A DNA stretch of 64,000 bases, taken from the NCBI GenBank assembly GCA_026002855.1, contig BPGD01000001.1, forward strand, positions 1,143,972 through 1,207,971, written 5' to 3'. Shown in pieces: positions 15,289-23,962 of this stretch (the first letter of the stretch is position 1; each line of letters starts with the position of its first letter). Under the pieces are notes generated by a model. That model was not told the origin of the DNA. It saw only the letters and a program-made list of their open reading frames with translations, and did no database searches. The stretch is from Bryobacteraceae bacterium (lineage in GTDB: Bacteria; Acidobacteriota; Terriglobia; Bryobacterales; Bryobacteraceae). The position numbers were made by a program, and so were the translations under genes.

Positions 15289-15732
15289 TCATTGCCCGAT
15301 GTGGACGATATCGACCACCAGGTTGGTTCCGTCCTTCAACAGCAGGGCAAAGTTGCCGCACAGCATCCGCCGGTAACCGGGCGGAGGAGGAGGAAACTGG
15401 CGCGCCAGGCCAGGCGGGAACGGCTCAAGCATCTTTTCCAGACCCGGCGGCAGCCCCTTGCCCCGTTCAAGCTGTTTCAGGATGCCCGGCGGAAACTCGC
15501 CCTTCCGGGCGATGCCCGGCGGCAGATGACCGGAGCCGGGCCGGTAGAAGTCCTGAATCAGTCGAATCTCCGCGTCCCGGAACGACGGATACGGCTCAGC
15601 CTTGCGCGGCGCCTCGGCAGCGTGGGCCGGCTCGGCGCCGCGCGCCGGATGGGGTTTGGCCCGGCCGGCTCCCTTGCCTTGAGCGAAGGCCAGACTGGCG
15701 CACAGAGCGGAGATGGAGATGAGCCGCCACAT
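15289..15732 (-). CDS. Secreted PPG-repeat protein, RcnB/CigR-like
   Basis: A small exported protein of 147 residues with signal peptide MWRLISISALCASLAFAQG. The mature part has repeated (L/F)PPG units (HLPPG, EFPPG, GLPPG, PFPPG, QFPPPPPGYRR) and ends in NLVVDIVHIGQ. That pattern, PPG-x(4-7) units followed by a YRR/GDxxVL(V)DxxT-like tail, is the one annotated as RcnB or CigR family. The ATG at 15732 is preferred because CTGGAG precedes it; an ATG at 15744 has no ribosome-binding site. It starts 24 bases after the ABC permease stop and is probably the last gene of that operon. Molecular function is unknown. Confidence 0.6.
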   Translation of the reverse strand: MWRLISISALCASLAFAQGKGAGRAKPHPARGAEPAHAAEAPRKAEPYPSFRDAEIRLIQDFYRPGSGHLPPGIARKGEFPPGILKQLERGKGLPPGLEKMLEPFPPGLARQFPPPPPGYRRMLCGNFALLLKDGTNLVVDIVHIGQ

Positions 15733-15755
15733 GGACTCCAGCATAGCAGCCGCGG

Positions 15756-17012
15756 CTATTCGTAACGCAGCGCCTCCACCGGATCGAGCCGCGCCGCTTT
15801 CGTCGCCGGCCACAGGCCAAAGAAGAGCCCCACGCCGACGCTGACTGCAACGCCCATCACCGCGGCCCACAGCGGCACGCTGGTGGGCAGGTTCGGGAAG
15901 GCGAGGGCGGCGGCCCTGGAGACGCCCCAGCCCAGGAGCATGCCAAACAGCCCGCCGGCGAAGGTGAGCACGACGGCCTCGGTGAGGAATTGCACGATGA
16001 TGTCCAGCCGGCGCGCGCCGATCGCCTTGCGGATGCCAATTTCGCGCGTGCGCTCGGTCACCGAAACCAGCATGATGTTCATCACGCCGATGCCGCCGAC
16101 AAGCAGCCCAATCGACGACAGCACAACCATGACGAGCGCGGTGACGCTGGTCACCTGGCGGAACTCTTCCACCATCTGCTCGGCCGTGCTCAGGGCAAAG
16201 TTGTCCGGATCTCCGGGTTTCAGCCGCCGCTCCTGCCGAAGCACGCCGCGGACTTCTTCCATCGCCTGGGCAAGCATGCCGGGATGGGCGACGACGATAA
16301 GCATGTGCTCAGTGGCGCCCGGCTCCAGCTTGCGCATCGTGTGGTACGGCAGCAGCACGCGGTTGTCCTGCTGGCCGGGGAAGGAGTTCGCCGGCCGCTT
16401 CATCACGCCGATGACTTCATACGTGTGCCCGTCTACCTGGATCGGTTTGCCGATGGCGTCGAGCCCGTTGTACAGGCTCTTGTAGATGTCCTCCCCGATG
16501 ACGGCCACAGGCACGCGGCGGAGGTTTTCAAACTCGGTGAAGAAGCGGCCGGCCATCATTTCGGCCTGCCCGCCCATCGCGTACTTTTCGTCCGTGCCGC
16601 CCAGATCGATCTGAAGTACCTCGTTGTTCTTATAGCGGGCGCGGTGGATGACGTTCCAGTTGGGGAACAGATAGGGGCTCACGGCCGCCACCGACCGGCA
16701 GCGGTCCTGGATGGCCATCGCGTTTTCATAGGTGAGCGGCTTGCGCAGCAGTTCTTCGCGCGAGCGCCGGCCGAACTGGACGCCGATCTTGAACTTGAAC
16801 ACGACGATCGTGTCCGTGCCGAGGCTGCGGATGACGCCGGTGACCGCGCTGTCAAACCCGGTGAGAATGCTGCCCACGCCAATGATGGTGCCGGTGCCGA
16901 TGATGACGCCCAGTACGGTGAGGAAGCTGCGCAGCTTGTGCTCGCGGATGGTGGCCAGCGCCAGCCGGACGCCGGCGAGAATCAGGGCCAGGTTGTGCCA
17001 GCGCGTCTTCAT
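15756..17012 (-). CDS. MacB-type ABC transporter permease (second of a pair)
   Basis: A 418-residue inner-membrane permease of the MacB/FtsX type: one N-terminal membrane helix (LRSFLTVLGVIIGTGTIIGVG), a large periplasmic MacB_PCD domain (about 45-270), then three C-terminal helices with ERTREIGIRKAIGARR, the coupling loop that contacts the ATPase. These transporters work by mechanotransmission rather than classical import. Its ATG overlaps the stop of the preceding permease (ATGA), so the two probably form a heterodimer. No ATP-binding subunit is in the window, which is common in Acidobacteria but leaves the energy source open. Confidence 0.9.
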   Translation of the reverse strand: MKTRWHNLALILAGVRLALATIREHKLRSFLTVLGVIIGTGTIIGVGSILTGFDSAVTGVIRSLGTDTIVVFKFKIGVQFGRRSREELLRKPLTYENAMAIQDRCRSVAAVSPYLFPNWNVIHRARYKNNEVLQIDLGGTDEKYAMGGQAEMMAGRFFTEFENLRRVPVAVIGEDIYKSLYNGLDAIGKPIQVDGHTYEVIGVMKRPANSFPGQQDNRVLLPYHTMRKLEPGATEHMLIVVAHPGMLAQAMEEVRGVLRQERRLKPGDPDNFALSTAEQMVEEFRQVTSVTALVMVVLSSIGLLVGGIGVMNIMLVSVTERTREIGIRKAIGARRLDIIVQFLTEAVVLTFAGGLFGMLLGWGVSRAAALAFPNLPTSVPLWAAVMGVAVSVGVGLFFGLWPATKAARLDPVEALRYE

Positions 17013-18250
17013 TTCTCCGCCCTCAGCGCCTCAATGGGATCCAGCCGTGCCGCCTGCCGCGCCGGATAAATGCCGAAAAACAGGCCGACGGCGGCCGAAA
17101 GGCCCACGCCGAGCACGACCGAGTACATCGGCAGGACCATGGGGATCGGCGTCAGATGGCGCACGGCGATGGCCACCGCCCAGGCCAGCAGCACGCCGAT
17201 GAGGCCGCCCGCGCCGGCCAGCACCGCGGATTCGATGAGGAACTGCCAAAGAATGTCGCTGCGGCGGGCGCCCAGCGACTTGCGGATGCCGATCTCCTGC
17301 GTGCGCTCGGTGACCACCGCCAGCATGATGTTCATGATCACCACGCCGCCGACTACCATGAACACGCTGACCACGGCCATGGCCGTGGCGGCAATGGCGC
17401 CGGTGAGCCGGTCCCAGGCGCCCATGATCGAGTCCGAAGTAAACATCATGAAGTTGTCCTCGCGCTGCGGCGGGAGGCGGCGATAGGCGCGCAGCAGCGC
17501 GCGCACTTCGTCCATGGCGTCCTGGAAGCGCTCGCGGCTGACGGCCATGCAGTTGAAACTCAGCCAGCGGCGCGAGCTGAACTCTTTGAAAAACGTATAG
17601 AGCGGGATGTGGACGAAGCCGTCCTGGGACTGACCGAAGACGCTTCCCAGCCGTTTGGCCACGCCAATCACCTCGTAGGGCTTGCCATTGATGCGGATCG
17701 TCTTGCCCACCGGGTCCAGACCTTCGAAGAACTGGTCGCGCAGGTCGGCGCCGATGAAGGCGACCATGCGGCGGCCCTGCACGTCGCCTTCGCTCAGGTA
17801 TCGACCGCTTTCCACCTGGACGCTGTTGATCACGTTGAAATTCGCCGTCGCGCCGATGACGCGCACGTCTTCCAGCCGCTGGTTGCCGTAGGTGACGTCG
17901 CCGCGCGTCGAAGCCGACATGCCGATTTCCTTCAGCAGGGTGGCGCGCTGGCGGATGAACTCATACTCGTCGGGGCGAAGCTCGGGGTTCTTGCGCAGCA
18001 GTTCGAGGAACTTTTTCGGATCCCAGTCGCCGATGAAGGCGAACCGCACCACGGTGAAACCGTTGGCGCCGAGGTCGGCAATCTTCTCCGCCACGTAGAC
18101 GTCCATGCCGTGAATCACGGCCATCACCGCGATCAGCGTGGTGGTGGAGAGGATGATGCCCAGCAGGGTGAGCGCGCTGCGGAGCTTGGCGGCGCGGAGG
18201 TTGGCAAGGGCGATGCCGAAAGCCTCCTGGATCTGGACAAAGCGGGTCAT
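17009..18250 (-). CDS. MacB-type ABC transporter permease (first of a pair)
   Basis: A 413-residue permease with the same plan as its neighbour: N-terminal helix (LRSALTLLGIILSTTTLIAVMAVI), periplasmic domain, and three C-terminal helices with ERTQEIGIRKSLGARRSDI. The MacB-like coupling segment is intact. It begins three bases after the hydrolase gene ends and overlaps the next permease by four bases, so all are probably on one transcript. The two permeases are clearly diverged copies of one another, most similar in the C-terminal third. Cargo is unknown. Confidence 0.9.
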   Translation of the reverse strand: MTRFVQIQEAFGIALANLRAAKLRSALTLLGIILSTTTLIAVMAVIHGMDVYVAEKIADLGANGFTVVRFAFIGDWDPKKFLELLRKNPELRPDEYEFIRQRATLLKEIGMSASTRGDVTYGNQRLEDVRVIGATANFNVINSVQVESGRYLSEGDVQGRRMVAFIGADLRDQFFEGLDPVGKTIRINGKPYEVIGVAKRLGSVFGQSQDGFVHIPLYTFFKEFSSRRWLSFNCMAVSRERFQDAMDEVRALLRAYRRLPPQREDNFMMFTSDSIMGAWDRLTGAIAATAMAVVSVFMVVGGVVIMNIMLAVVTERTQEIGIRKSLGARRSDILWQFLIESAVLAGAGGLIGVLLAWAVAIAVRHLTPIPMVLPMYSVVLGVGLSAAVGLFFGIYPARQAARLDPIEALRAEK

Positions 18251-18253
18251 CCA

Positions 18254-19240
18254 TCAAGTGGATACGATCACCGGCGGCACTTTGTTCCGAACTGCCTCAA
18301 ACCAGTCGCGCAGCACCGTGTCCAGCCAGAAACGCGCCTCGCCGCGGGCGAGGAAGCCGAGATGGCCGCCGTGATCCACCGCCAACAGGCGAAGGTGCGG
18401 ATTGGAGCGGATCTCCGCGGCCGAGTAAAGCTCAAAGGGGATCATCGGGTCGTCCTTGGCCTGCACGAGCAGCGCGGGCACGCGGATACGGCCAAGGAAG
18501 TGGATGGCAGACTGCGTGGCGTAATAGTTGGGCGCCGTACCGAAGCCGAAAAACGGGGCAGTGATGCGGTCGTCGAATTCGAAGATCGTGCGGATGCGCC
18601 TCAAGTCCACGGCCGGGAACCGCTGCGGATCCATGCGGTGGCGGCGCGCGTAGCGGCGGCGGAGGCTGCGGACGAATTTCTGGTGGTAGATCCAGTTGGA
18701 GCGCTTTCCGATGGCGCGCACACAGGCGTGCAGGTCAATGGGCGTGGAGACGGCGCACACGCTTTCCACCAGCGCCGCGAAGTCGTCTCCCATCTCGCCG
18801 GCCAGCTTCAGCGCGACGTTGCCGCCCAGCGAGAAGCCGGCCAGGAAGCGCGGCCCGCGGCCCTGCCGGCGCCAGGCGTCGAGAATCGTCCGCGCGTCGT
18901 GCGTGAGTCCCGAATGGTACAGGGTGGACGAGTGCGGCTCGCTGAGCCCGCAGCCGCGCAGGTTCATGCGGTGGACGGCGAAGCCGGCCTCTAGCAGGCA
19001 TTGCGCCAGCGAGATGAGATACCCGCTGCGGCTGGATCCTTCCAGTCCGTGCAACAGCAGCACTTCGCCCCGCGCCTCCCCCGCCGGTCGGTTTTCTTCG
19101 ACCAGAATTCCGACACCCGGTTCGGTCTGGTAGACGACGGCGCGCGTGGGGAAACGCCGCTCCTTGAGCTGCCGGCGCCAGAAGTTGCCGGCAAGCGTCG
19201 CCAGATGGGGGTTGCGGAACAGCGGATCGAACGGGCGCAA
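18254..19240 (-). CDS. Alpha/beta-hydrolase, YheT-like
   Basis: A 328-residue cytoplasmic hydrolase. The nucleophile elbow is GFSLGGN, with Asp in KDDPMIP and His in DHGGHLGF completing the triad; HGLEGSSRS provides the oxyanion region. N-terminal RPFDPLFRNPHLATLAGNFWRR is typical of the YheT/EMB8 subgroup, whose members act on acyl esters of undefined identity. The start is TTG with CGGA upstream. It lies between the GAF-ANTAR gene and the permeases, all same strand with short gaps, which suggests coexpression but not a defined pathway. Confidence 0.82.
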   Translation of the reverse strand: MRPFDPLFRNPHLATLAGNFWRRQLKERRFPTRAVVYQTEPGVGILVEENRPAGEARGEVLLLHGLEGSSRSGYLISLAQCLLEAGFAVHRMNLRGCGLSEPHSSTLYHSGLTHDARTILDAWRRQGRGPRFLAGFSLGGNVALKLAGEMGDDFAALVESVCAVSTPIDLHACVRAIGKRSNWIYHQKFVRSLRRRYARRHRMDPQRFPAVDLRRIRTIFEFDDRITAPFFGFGTAPNYYATQSAIHFLGRIRVPALLVQAKDDPMIPFELYSAAEIRSNPHLRLLAVDHGGHLGFLARGEARFWLDTVLRDWFEAVRNKVPPVIVST

Positions 19241-19264
19241 ATTCCGAGTGTAGCAGGCGCGCGC

Positions 19265-20026
19265 TCAGTCGCCTTCGGCTTCGGTGGAGTGCGCGCCGGG
19301 CTCAGCCGCCTTGCGCGAGAGCTCTTCGGCGAGGATGATCGCTTCGGCCAGATCGCGCATCGGCCGCCGCAGGCGCCGGCTCTCGTTGCGCAGCCGCAGG
19401 TAGGCCTCTTCCTCGGTGAGATGGAACTTGTACTGGAGGATGCCCTTGGCGCGCTCCACCAGCTTGCGCGTCTCCAGCTGCCGACGCATTTCCTCGGCCT
19501 CGGCGGCCAGCCGCGTGTTCTCTTCCTCCAGCCGCGCGCGGGCCAGCGCCCCGCCCATCTGCTCGCCGACAAAGGTCAACAGTGCGATCTCTTCCGGAGT
19601 GTAATCATGGCGCTCGCGGTGATGCACGTTGATGACGCCGATAACCTCGCCGCTGGAAATCAGCGGTACCGAGCAAAAGGCCTCGTAAGTGTCTTCAATC
19701 AGACCGGGCAGGCGGATGAAGCGTTTGTCGAGATAGGCCTTTTCGGGCAGGGCCACGACGCTCTTGTGCTCGATCACCCAGCCGGTGAGGCCCTGGCCGG
19801 CAGCAACCGTCAGGTTGCCGATCTCGGAGGCGTGCGGCACCTGGGAGGCGCGCAGCACGACTTCGCCGGTCGACGGCTCGATCAGGTAGACGAGGCAGGC
19901 GTCGCAGCCAGTCACCTGCACCGTCATGCCAATGATCTCGCCGAGCATCTCGTCGACCGAGCGGTTGGAGGCGACGATGCTGCTGATGCGGTGCAGCAGG
20001 GAAACTTCGCTGGGCAACGATTCCAT
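19265..20026 (-). CDS. GAF-ANTAR sensor and RNA-binding antiterminator
   Basis: A 253-residue regulator. Residues about 20-165 are a GAF domain (IIGMTVQVTGCDACLVYLI, GLTGWVIEHKSVVALP, SVPLISSGEVIGVINVHH). A coiled coil (ARARLEEENTRLAAEAEEM) connects to an ANTAR domain (about 190-245: LVERAKGILQYKFHLTEEEAYLRLR). ANTAR domains bind paired hairpins in mRNA leaders and prevent termination. The GAF ligand is unknown, and no cognate histidine kinase is nearby. The ATG at 20026 lacks a strong ribosome-binding site; in-frame starts exist up to 20083. It heads the operon with the hydrolase and permeases. Confidence 0.85.
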   Translation of the reverse strand: MESLPSEVSLLHRISSIVASNRSVDEMLGEIIGMTVQVTGCDACLVYLIEPSTGEVVLRASQVPHASEIGNLTVAAGQGLTGWVIEHKSVVALPEKAYLDKRFIRLPGLIEDTYEAFCSVPLISSGEVIGVINVHHRERHDYTPEEIALLTFVGEQMGGALARARLEEENTRLAAEAEEMRRQLETRKLVERAKGILQYKFHLTEEEAYLRLRNESRRLRRPMRDLAEAIILAEELSRKAAEPGAHSTEAEGD

Positions 20027-20116
20027 CAGATGTGGTGAAGCCACTGTAATTGTAGGATAAAAGCAGGCCCGCGCGGCGTCCAATTCAAACTTTCTATCCG
20101 GCCCATATCCAGGAGT

Positions 20117-22027
20117 GTGACGACCTCGTTGAACCGGTTAAAAATTCTCCTGCCCGCCGCAGTCCTGCTGCTGGCGGCTTCATCCCAATGGTACCGCTTT
20201 CAGACAGGCAGGTGGGAGCTGGCCACGGACGCAGGCGAGCGCCGCGCGGCGGCCCTGCTGCGGCAGACAGTAGAGGCCGCGGCCCTGCTGGAACGCCTCG
20301 CGCCGGAGCTCACGCCGGCGCCCGGAGCCGCTGCCGAGCCGCCGAGGATGGTGATGTTTTCCAGCGGGCGGGACTTTGCGCCCTTCCGGCGCGGATCGGG
20401 CCACAGCGGGCTCCTGATCTGGACCGGAAGCCGGAGCCTGATGCTTCTGGCCGATGCCGGCGCCGAAACCGTGCGCGCGGCGCGGCACGAGCTGGTTCAC
20501 TGGATGTTGCGCCGCCGTCCATTGAGTCCGCCGCGATGGCTGGAGGAGGGGCTGGCCGACTACTACTCGACCCTTGAATTCGACGGCCGCTCGGCGCGGC
20601 TCGGCCGCTCTCCGCGGGGCCACATGGAACTATTGCGAAGCCGCCCGTGGATGACCGCCGCCGCGCTGGCGCGCGTGGGACGCGCGGACTCAAAATCAGC
20701 CGCTGAAACGCCGGAGCTGTTTTATCCGCAGAGCTGGGCGCTCGTCCGATGGATGATGATCGAGGGTGGCGGAGCAGCGCGCGTGGCGGAGCTGCTTGAG
20801 CGGATGGAACGGGGCCTCAGCCAGGAGGCGGCCGTCCAGGAAGTCTTCGGAATCTCTTTGGACGAAGTCACCGCGCGGGCGCATCGGATGGCGGAGCGGA
20901 TCCCCGCGGACGCCGCGCCGGATGTGCGGCCCGCGCCGGCGCCTGCCCTTCCGGGGGAAGTGCAGCGCACGGCCCTGCCCGATCCGGCGCCGGCCATTCT
21001 CCGCGCAGAGTGCCTGCTGGCGGCAGGTCTCCAACACGAAGCCGAACGGCTGGCGGCGGACATTCTCCGCCGGTATGCAAGAGACGCGGGCGCCCACACC
21101 CTGTCCGGAATGCTGGCGCTGCGGCGGCGAGAATTCGCGCAGGCGAGGTCGGAGCTCGAACAGGCCATCGCGCTGGGCGATGATTCGGCACGCGTGCACT
21201 TTGAATACGCGATGCTCGTGCGGGACACGGGCGGGCCGGATGCCCTGGTGGAGCAGGGCCTGCGCCGTGCCGTGGCCAGCGCGCCCGAATTCGCTGAAGC
21301 CTGGCTGGTCCTGGGCAACTGGCTGCTCGGCAAGGGCCGCGCCGCCGAGGCCGCCGAGGCGCTGGAGCGGGCAGCGGCGCTCGAACCCCAACGCAGCGTG
21401 GCTTGGGAAGCGCTGGGTCGGGCCCGGCTTGCCCTTGGCGACCGTGAACGGGGGCGGCTGGCCGCTGCGCGGGCCGCGCTGACGGCAAGCCGGCCAGAGG
21501 AGACCCAGATGGCTCAGGCGCTGCTGCGGGAAATCGATACGCACCCGGCCGCGCCACCGAAACCCAAACCCGCCGTGGAAACGCCCGCCGGCTGGAAGCC
21601 CCGCGAGGGCGACGCGCAGGTCTCCGGGCGGCTCGTCGAGATCGATTGCAGCGGCCCCACACTGCGCTTCCGCATTGAGGTGAAGCCCCGCACGGCCCGG
21701 ACGCCGGCCGAGTCCGTCATTCTCGAAACCGACAAGCCGAATCTGGTGATGCTGCGCGGCAAGACGGCCGGCCGGCGCGAGTTTGTCTGCGGCCCCCAGC
21801 AGCCGGCGCCTGAGGTGACCGCCGGCTATATTTCCGCTCCCGGCCCGGCCACAGCAGCCCCTCAGGAGGCGCCCCCGTCAGCTCCGCCAGCTCCCGCAGC
21901 TCCAAAGAAATCTGCCGGCGCCCGGTCATCGAAGAGAACGCCCGCGCGAACCGCCCCGAAGAGCAGACCCGCAGCGCCGAAACCGCAGCCCGCGGCCGGC
22001 GAGCTGGTCTGGCTTGAGTTTCGATAA
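20117..22027 (+). CDS. Exported TPR protein with a gluzincin-like metallopeptidase domain
   Basis: A 636-residue protein with an N-terminal hydrophobic segment (LKILLPAAVLLLAASS). Residues 75-250 resemble peptidase-MA/DUF1570 proteins: HELVHWM provides an HExxH zinc motif near 125, and WLEEGLADYY downstream gives the third ligand Glu. Residues about 290-470 contain TPR-like helical repeats. The C terminus is Pro/Lys/Arg-rich and probably disordered, ending WLEFR. AGGAG at 20111-20115 is one base before the GTG at 20117 and 13 before a TTG at 20129, so neither start is ideal. Substrate unknown. Confidence 0.7.
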   Translation: MTTSLNRLKILLPAAVLLLAASSQWYRFQTGRWELATDAGERRAAALLRQTVEAAALLERLAPELTPAPGAAAEPPRMVMFSSGRDFAPFRRGSGHSGLLIWTGSRSLMLLADAGAETVRAARHELVHWMLRRRPLSPPRWLEEGLADYYSTLEFDGRSARLGRSPRGHMELLRSRPWMTAAALARVGRADSKSAAETPELFYPQSWALVRWMMIEGGGAARVAELLERMERGLSQEAAVQEVFGISLDEVTARAHRMAERIPADAAPDVRPAPAPALPGEVQRTALPDPAPAILRAECLLAAGLQHEAERLAADILRRYARDAGAHTLSGMLALRRREFAQARSELEQAIALGDDSARVHFEYAMLVRDTGGPDALVEQGLRRAVASAPEFAEAWLVLGNWLLGKGRAAEAAEALERAAALEPQRSVAWEALGRARLALGDRERGRLAAARAALTASRPEETQMAQALLREIDTHPAAPPKPKPAVETPAGWKPREGDAQVSGRLVEIDCSGPTLRFRIEVKPRTARTPAESVILETDKPNLVMLRGKTAGRREFVCGPQQPAPEVTAGYISAPGPATAAPQEAPPSAPPAPAAPKKSAGARSSKRTPARTAPKSRPAAPKPQPAAGELVWLEFR

Positions 22028-22391
22028 GCCGCGCGTCGGCAGAGCCGGGGAAAACGTAGGCCCGGCGGAGGAGGAGGCCGCCGGGCCCCGGTTTCAGGAA
22101 GGCGAATCGAAGGAGGGGGCTTCGATTGCTCCTCGGCAGTGTCCGACAAGCTGCATGGCCCGCGGCCCGGCTGCGGAGGAGAATGCTCCGGGCCTGGGAG
22201 AACCCCCGGGACCATTTCAGCCAATCAGGTCTACTTCTACTTAAACTCGATTTGATGAAAAATGCAATAGCCCAAGGCACAGGAATCCGGAAAAACTGAT
22301 TAAAGTCCCTCCATCCGGACCTGTCGGCTCGCCCTACGACGCAGGACGGGGCACCCTGTGTCGAGATTTCCAGCGCACTGAGGCGGCATCT
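22028..22391. other. Convergent intergenic region with two hairpins and an AT-rich patch
   Basis: No gene is seen. CCCGGCGG (22061-22068) pairs with CCGCCGGG (22078-22085), and AATCGAAG (22105-22112) pairs with CTTCGATT (22120-22127); both are perfect 8-bp stems just after the TPR gene and probably act as its terminator region, although no T-tract follows. Bases about 22228-22305 are far more AT-rich than anything around them. On the minus strand this patch contains TTGCAT and TTTAAG 16 bases apart, a weak promoter-like pair. The region could encode a small RNA, but nothing proves it. Confidence 0.4.
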
Positions 22392-23465
22392 TCACCGGAT
22401 GGCGCCCCGCGCCCGCAACAGCTCAAGCACCCGGTCGACCGGCAAGGCCTCCACCCGCCGCCCATTGCCTTCCGTGGTGGTGGCCCGAAACAGGGAATTG
22501 TAGACAGCCTCTTCGGTGGCTTCGATCACGGCTTCAAACAGTGGAGACATCGCCTCGTTGGAAAGCAGTTCAGCGGGCTTACGGGCGGTAGAGAAGGCGA
22601 TGGCGTAGTCGCCGCTGCCATTGGAGCCGGCGGCACCAGTCCGGCCCAGCCCGAGCGCGGCGCGCGCAGCCAGCCGCTTGAGGTTTCGGGCATCGGCAGG
22701 GGCGTCGGTGGCAATCACCACGATCACGCTGCCGTCTTTGGGGGGTTCCGCACCGGCCCGAAGCAGGCGGCCCACGGGCACGCCGAGGATCATGAGGTCG
22801 CCGCCGTAGTTGGTCTGCACGAGCACGCCCACCGTCCAGGGCCCGGTGCGCCGGCTGGAGGTGCCGATGCCGCCCTTCCAGCCGAAGGCGACCGTGCCCG
22901 TGCCGGCTCCGACGCAGCCTTCCTCCACCGGCCCCTCGCGCGCGTTCCGGATCGCGGCAAAGACCTCTTCGCGGCCCACATGGCGGCCGCGAATATCGTT
23001 CAGCAGGCCATCGTTGGTTTCGGCGACAACGGGGTTGATGCTGCGGACGTTCTCGTTGCCCGGCAGTGCCAGCATGTAGTCGAGCAGAGCGTCCGCCACC
23101 CGGGGGACGTTGAGCGTCGAGGTGAGCAGGATGGGCGTTTCGATCTCGCCGAGCTCTTCTATCTGAGTGGCTCCCATCAGCTTCCCAAAGCCGTTGAAGA
23201 CGGCCAAGGCGCCTGGCACCTTCTCGCGGAACAGGTTGCCGACGTGCGGCAAGACGGCCGTGACGCCGGTGCGGACGTTCGTCCCGCGAATCAGGGTGGT
23301 ATGTCCGACGCGGACGCCCGCCACGTCGGTGATGGCGTTCCACGGCCCGGGGGGAAGCCGGCCGGGCCGGATCCCCGCCTGCCGGGCGCGGGGACGGCCG
23401 TCTTCCGCAGGGAGGATCATGGCAAGGCAAACGGCAGCCGCCCATCTACGCATGGCTTCCACCAT
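22392..23465 (-). CDS. P1/S58 family peptidase (DmpA-like aminopeptidase)
   Basis: A self-processing N-terminal nucleophile aminopeptidase, 357 residues. Typical segments are NAITDVAGVRVGHTTL, VETNDG-like AETNDGLLND near 150, GCVGAGTGTVAFGWKGGIGTSSR near 195-215, and VGVLVQTNYGG. Cleavage before the Ser of the GIGTSSR motif would generate the active beta chain. A hydrophobic N terminus (RRWAAAVCLAMILPAEDG) suggests export. Start at 23465 or at the ATG 23453, which directly precedes the signal peptide. DmpA relatives release D- or L-amino acids from short peptides and amides; the substrate here is not known. Confidence 0.85.
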   Translation of the reverse strand: MVEAMRRWAAAVCLAMILPAEDGRPRARQAGIRPGRLPPGPWNAITDVAGVRVGHTTLIRGTNVRTGVTAVLPHVGNLFREKVPGALAVFNGFGKLMGATQIEELGEIETPILLTSTLNVPRVADALLDYMLALPGNENVRSINPVVAETNDGLLNDIRGRHVGREEVFAAIRNAREGPVEEGCVGAGTGTVAFGWKGGIGTSSRRTGPWTVGVLVQTNYGGDLMILGVPVGRLLRAGAEPPKDGSVIVVIATDAPADARNLKRLAARAALGLGRTGAAGSNGSGDYAIAFSTARKPAELLSNEAMSPLFEAVIEATEEAVYNSLFRATTTEGNGRRVEALPVDRVLELLRARGAIR

Positions 23466-23501
23466 ACCGCGAACGGCCGCCTTCGAGGCACGGCCGGTTG
23501 A

Positions 23502-23708
23502 CTACTGAATGCGGACGACGTTCTCCGCCTGGAGTCCTTTCGGCCCCGTCTTCACCTCAAACTCAACTTCCATGCCCTCTTCCAGCGTGCGGTAGCCCTG
23601 CATCTGGATGGCTGAGAAGTGCACGAAGACATCTTCGCCCGTGCTCCTCTGAATGAACCCGTAGCCCTTGGCGGCGTTGAACCACTTCACGACACCTTTT
23701 TCCTTCAC
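23502..23708 (-). CDS. cspA: Cold-shock protein
   Basis: A 68-residue single cold-shock domain that binds single-stranded RNA and DNA. RNP1 is KGYGFI (14-19) and RNP2 is VFVHF (27-31); [11 protein letters not shown] opens the domain. The start is GTG at 23708, because AGGAGA lies seven bases upstream and gives the normal family length; an in-frame ATG at 23747 would add 13 residues. The roughly 250-base gap to the divergent gene would allow a long 5' leader, as in many csp genes. Confidence 0.93.
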   Translation of the reverse strand: MKEKGVVKWFNAAKGYGFIQRSTGEDVFVHFSAIQMQGYRTLEEGMEVEFEVKTGPKGLQAENVVRIQ

Positions 23709-23962
23709 GACAGCTTCTCCTGCAATCTGACATCCCTGGCTGTCCACGGTCCGCCTGCCAGCTCATTGAGAGGGGGGATTCCGCTCCGGAACGAACGAGG
23801 CACTGCGAAAGCTCGAACAGCCGGCTATATAGAAGGACTCTTCCAGAATCGCGATCGGTGCACGATTCTTGTATCCCGTCAAGGCTGTATGTCCGCGGCC
23901 GCACGGATCATCGGCAAGGCGGCGAGCTCTGCGGAGGTGCTAGCGTTGTCATCAGGTAGGAC

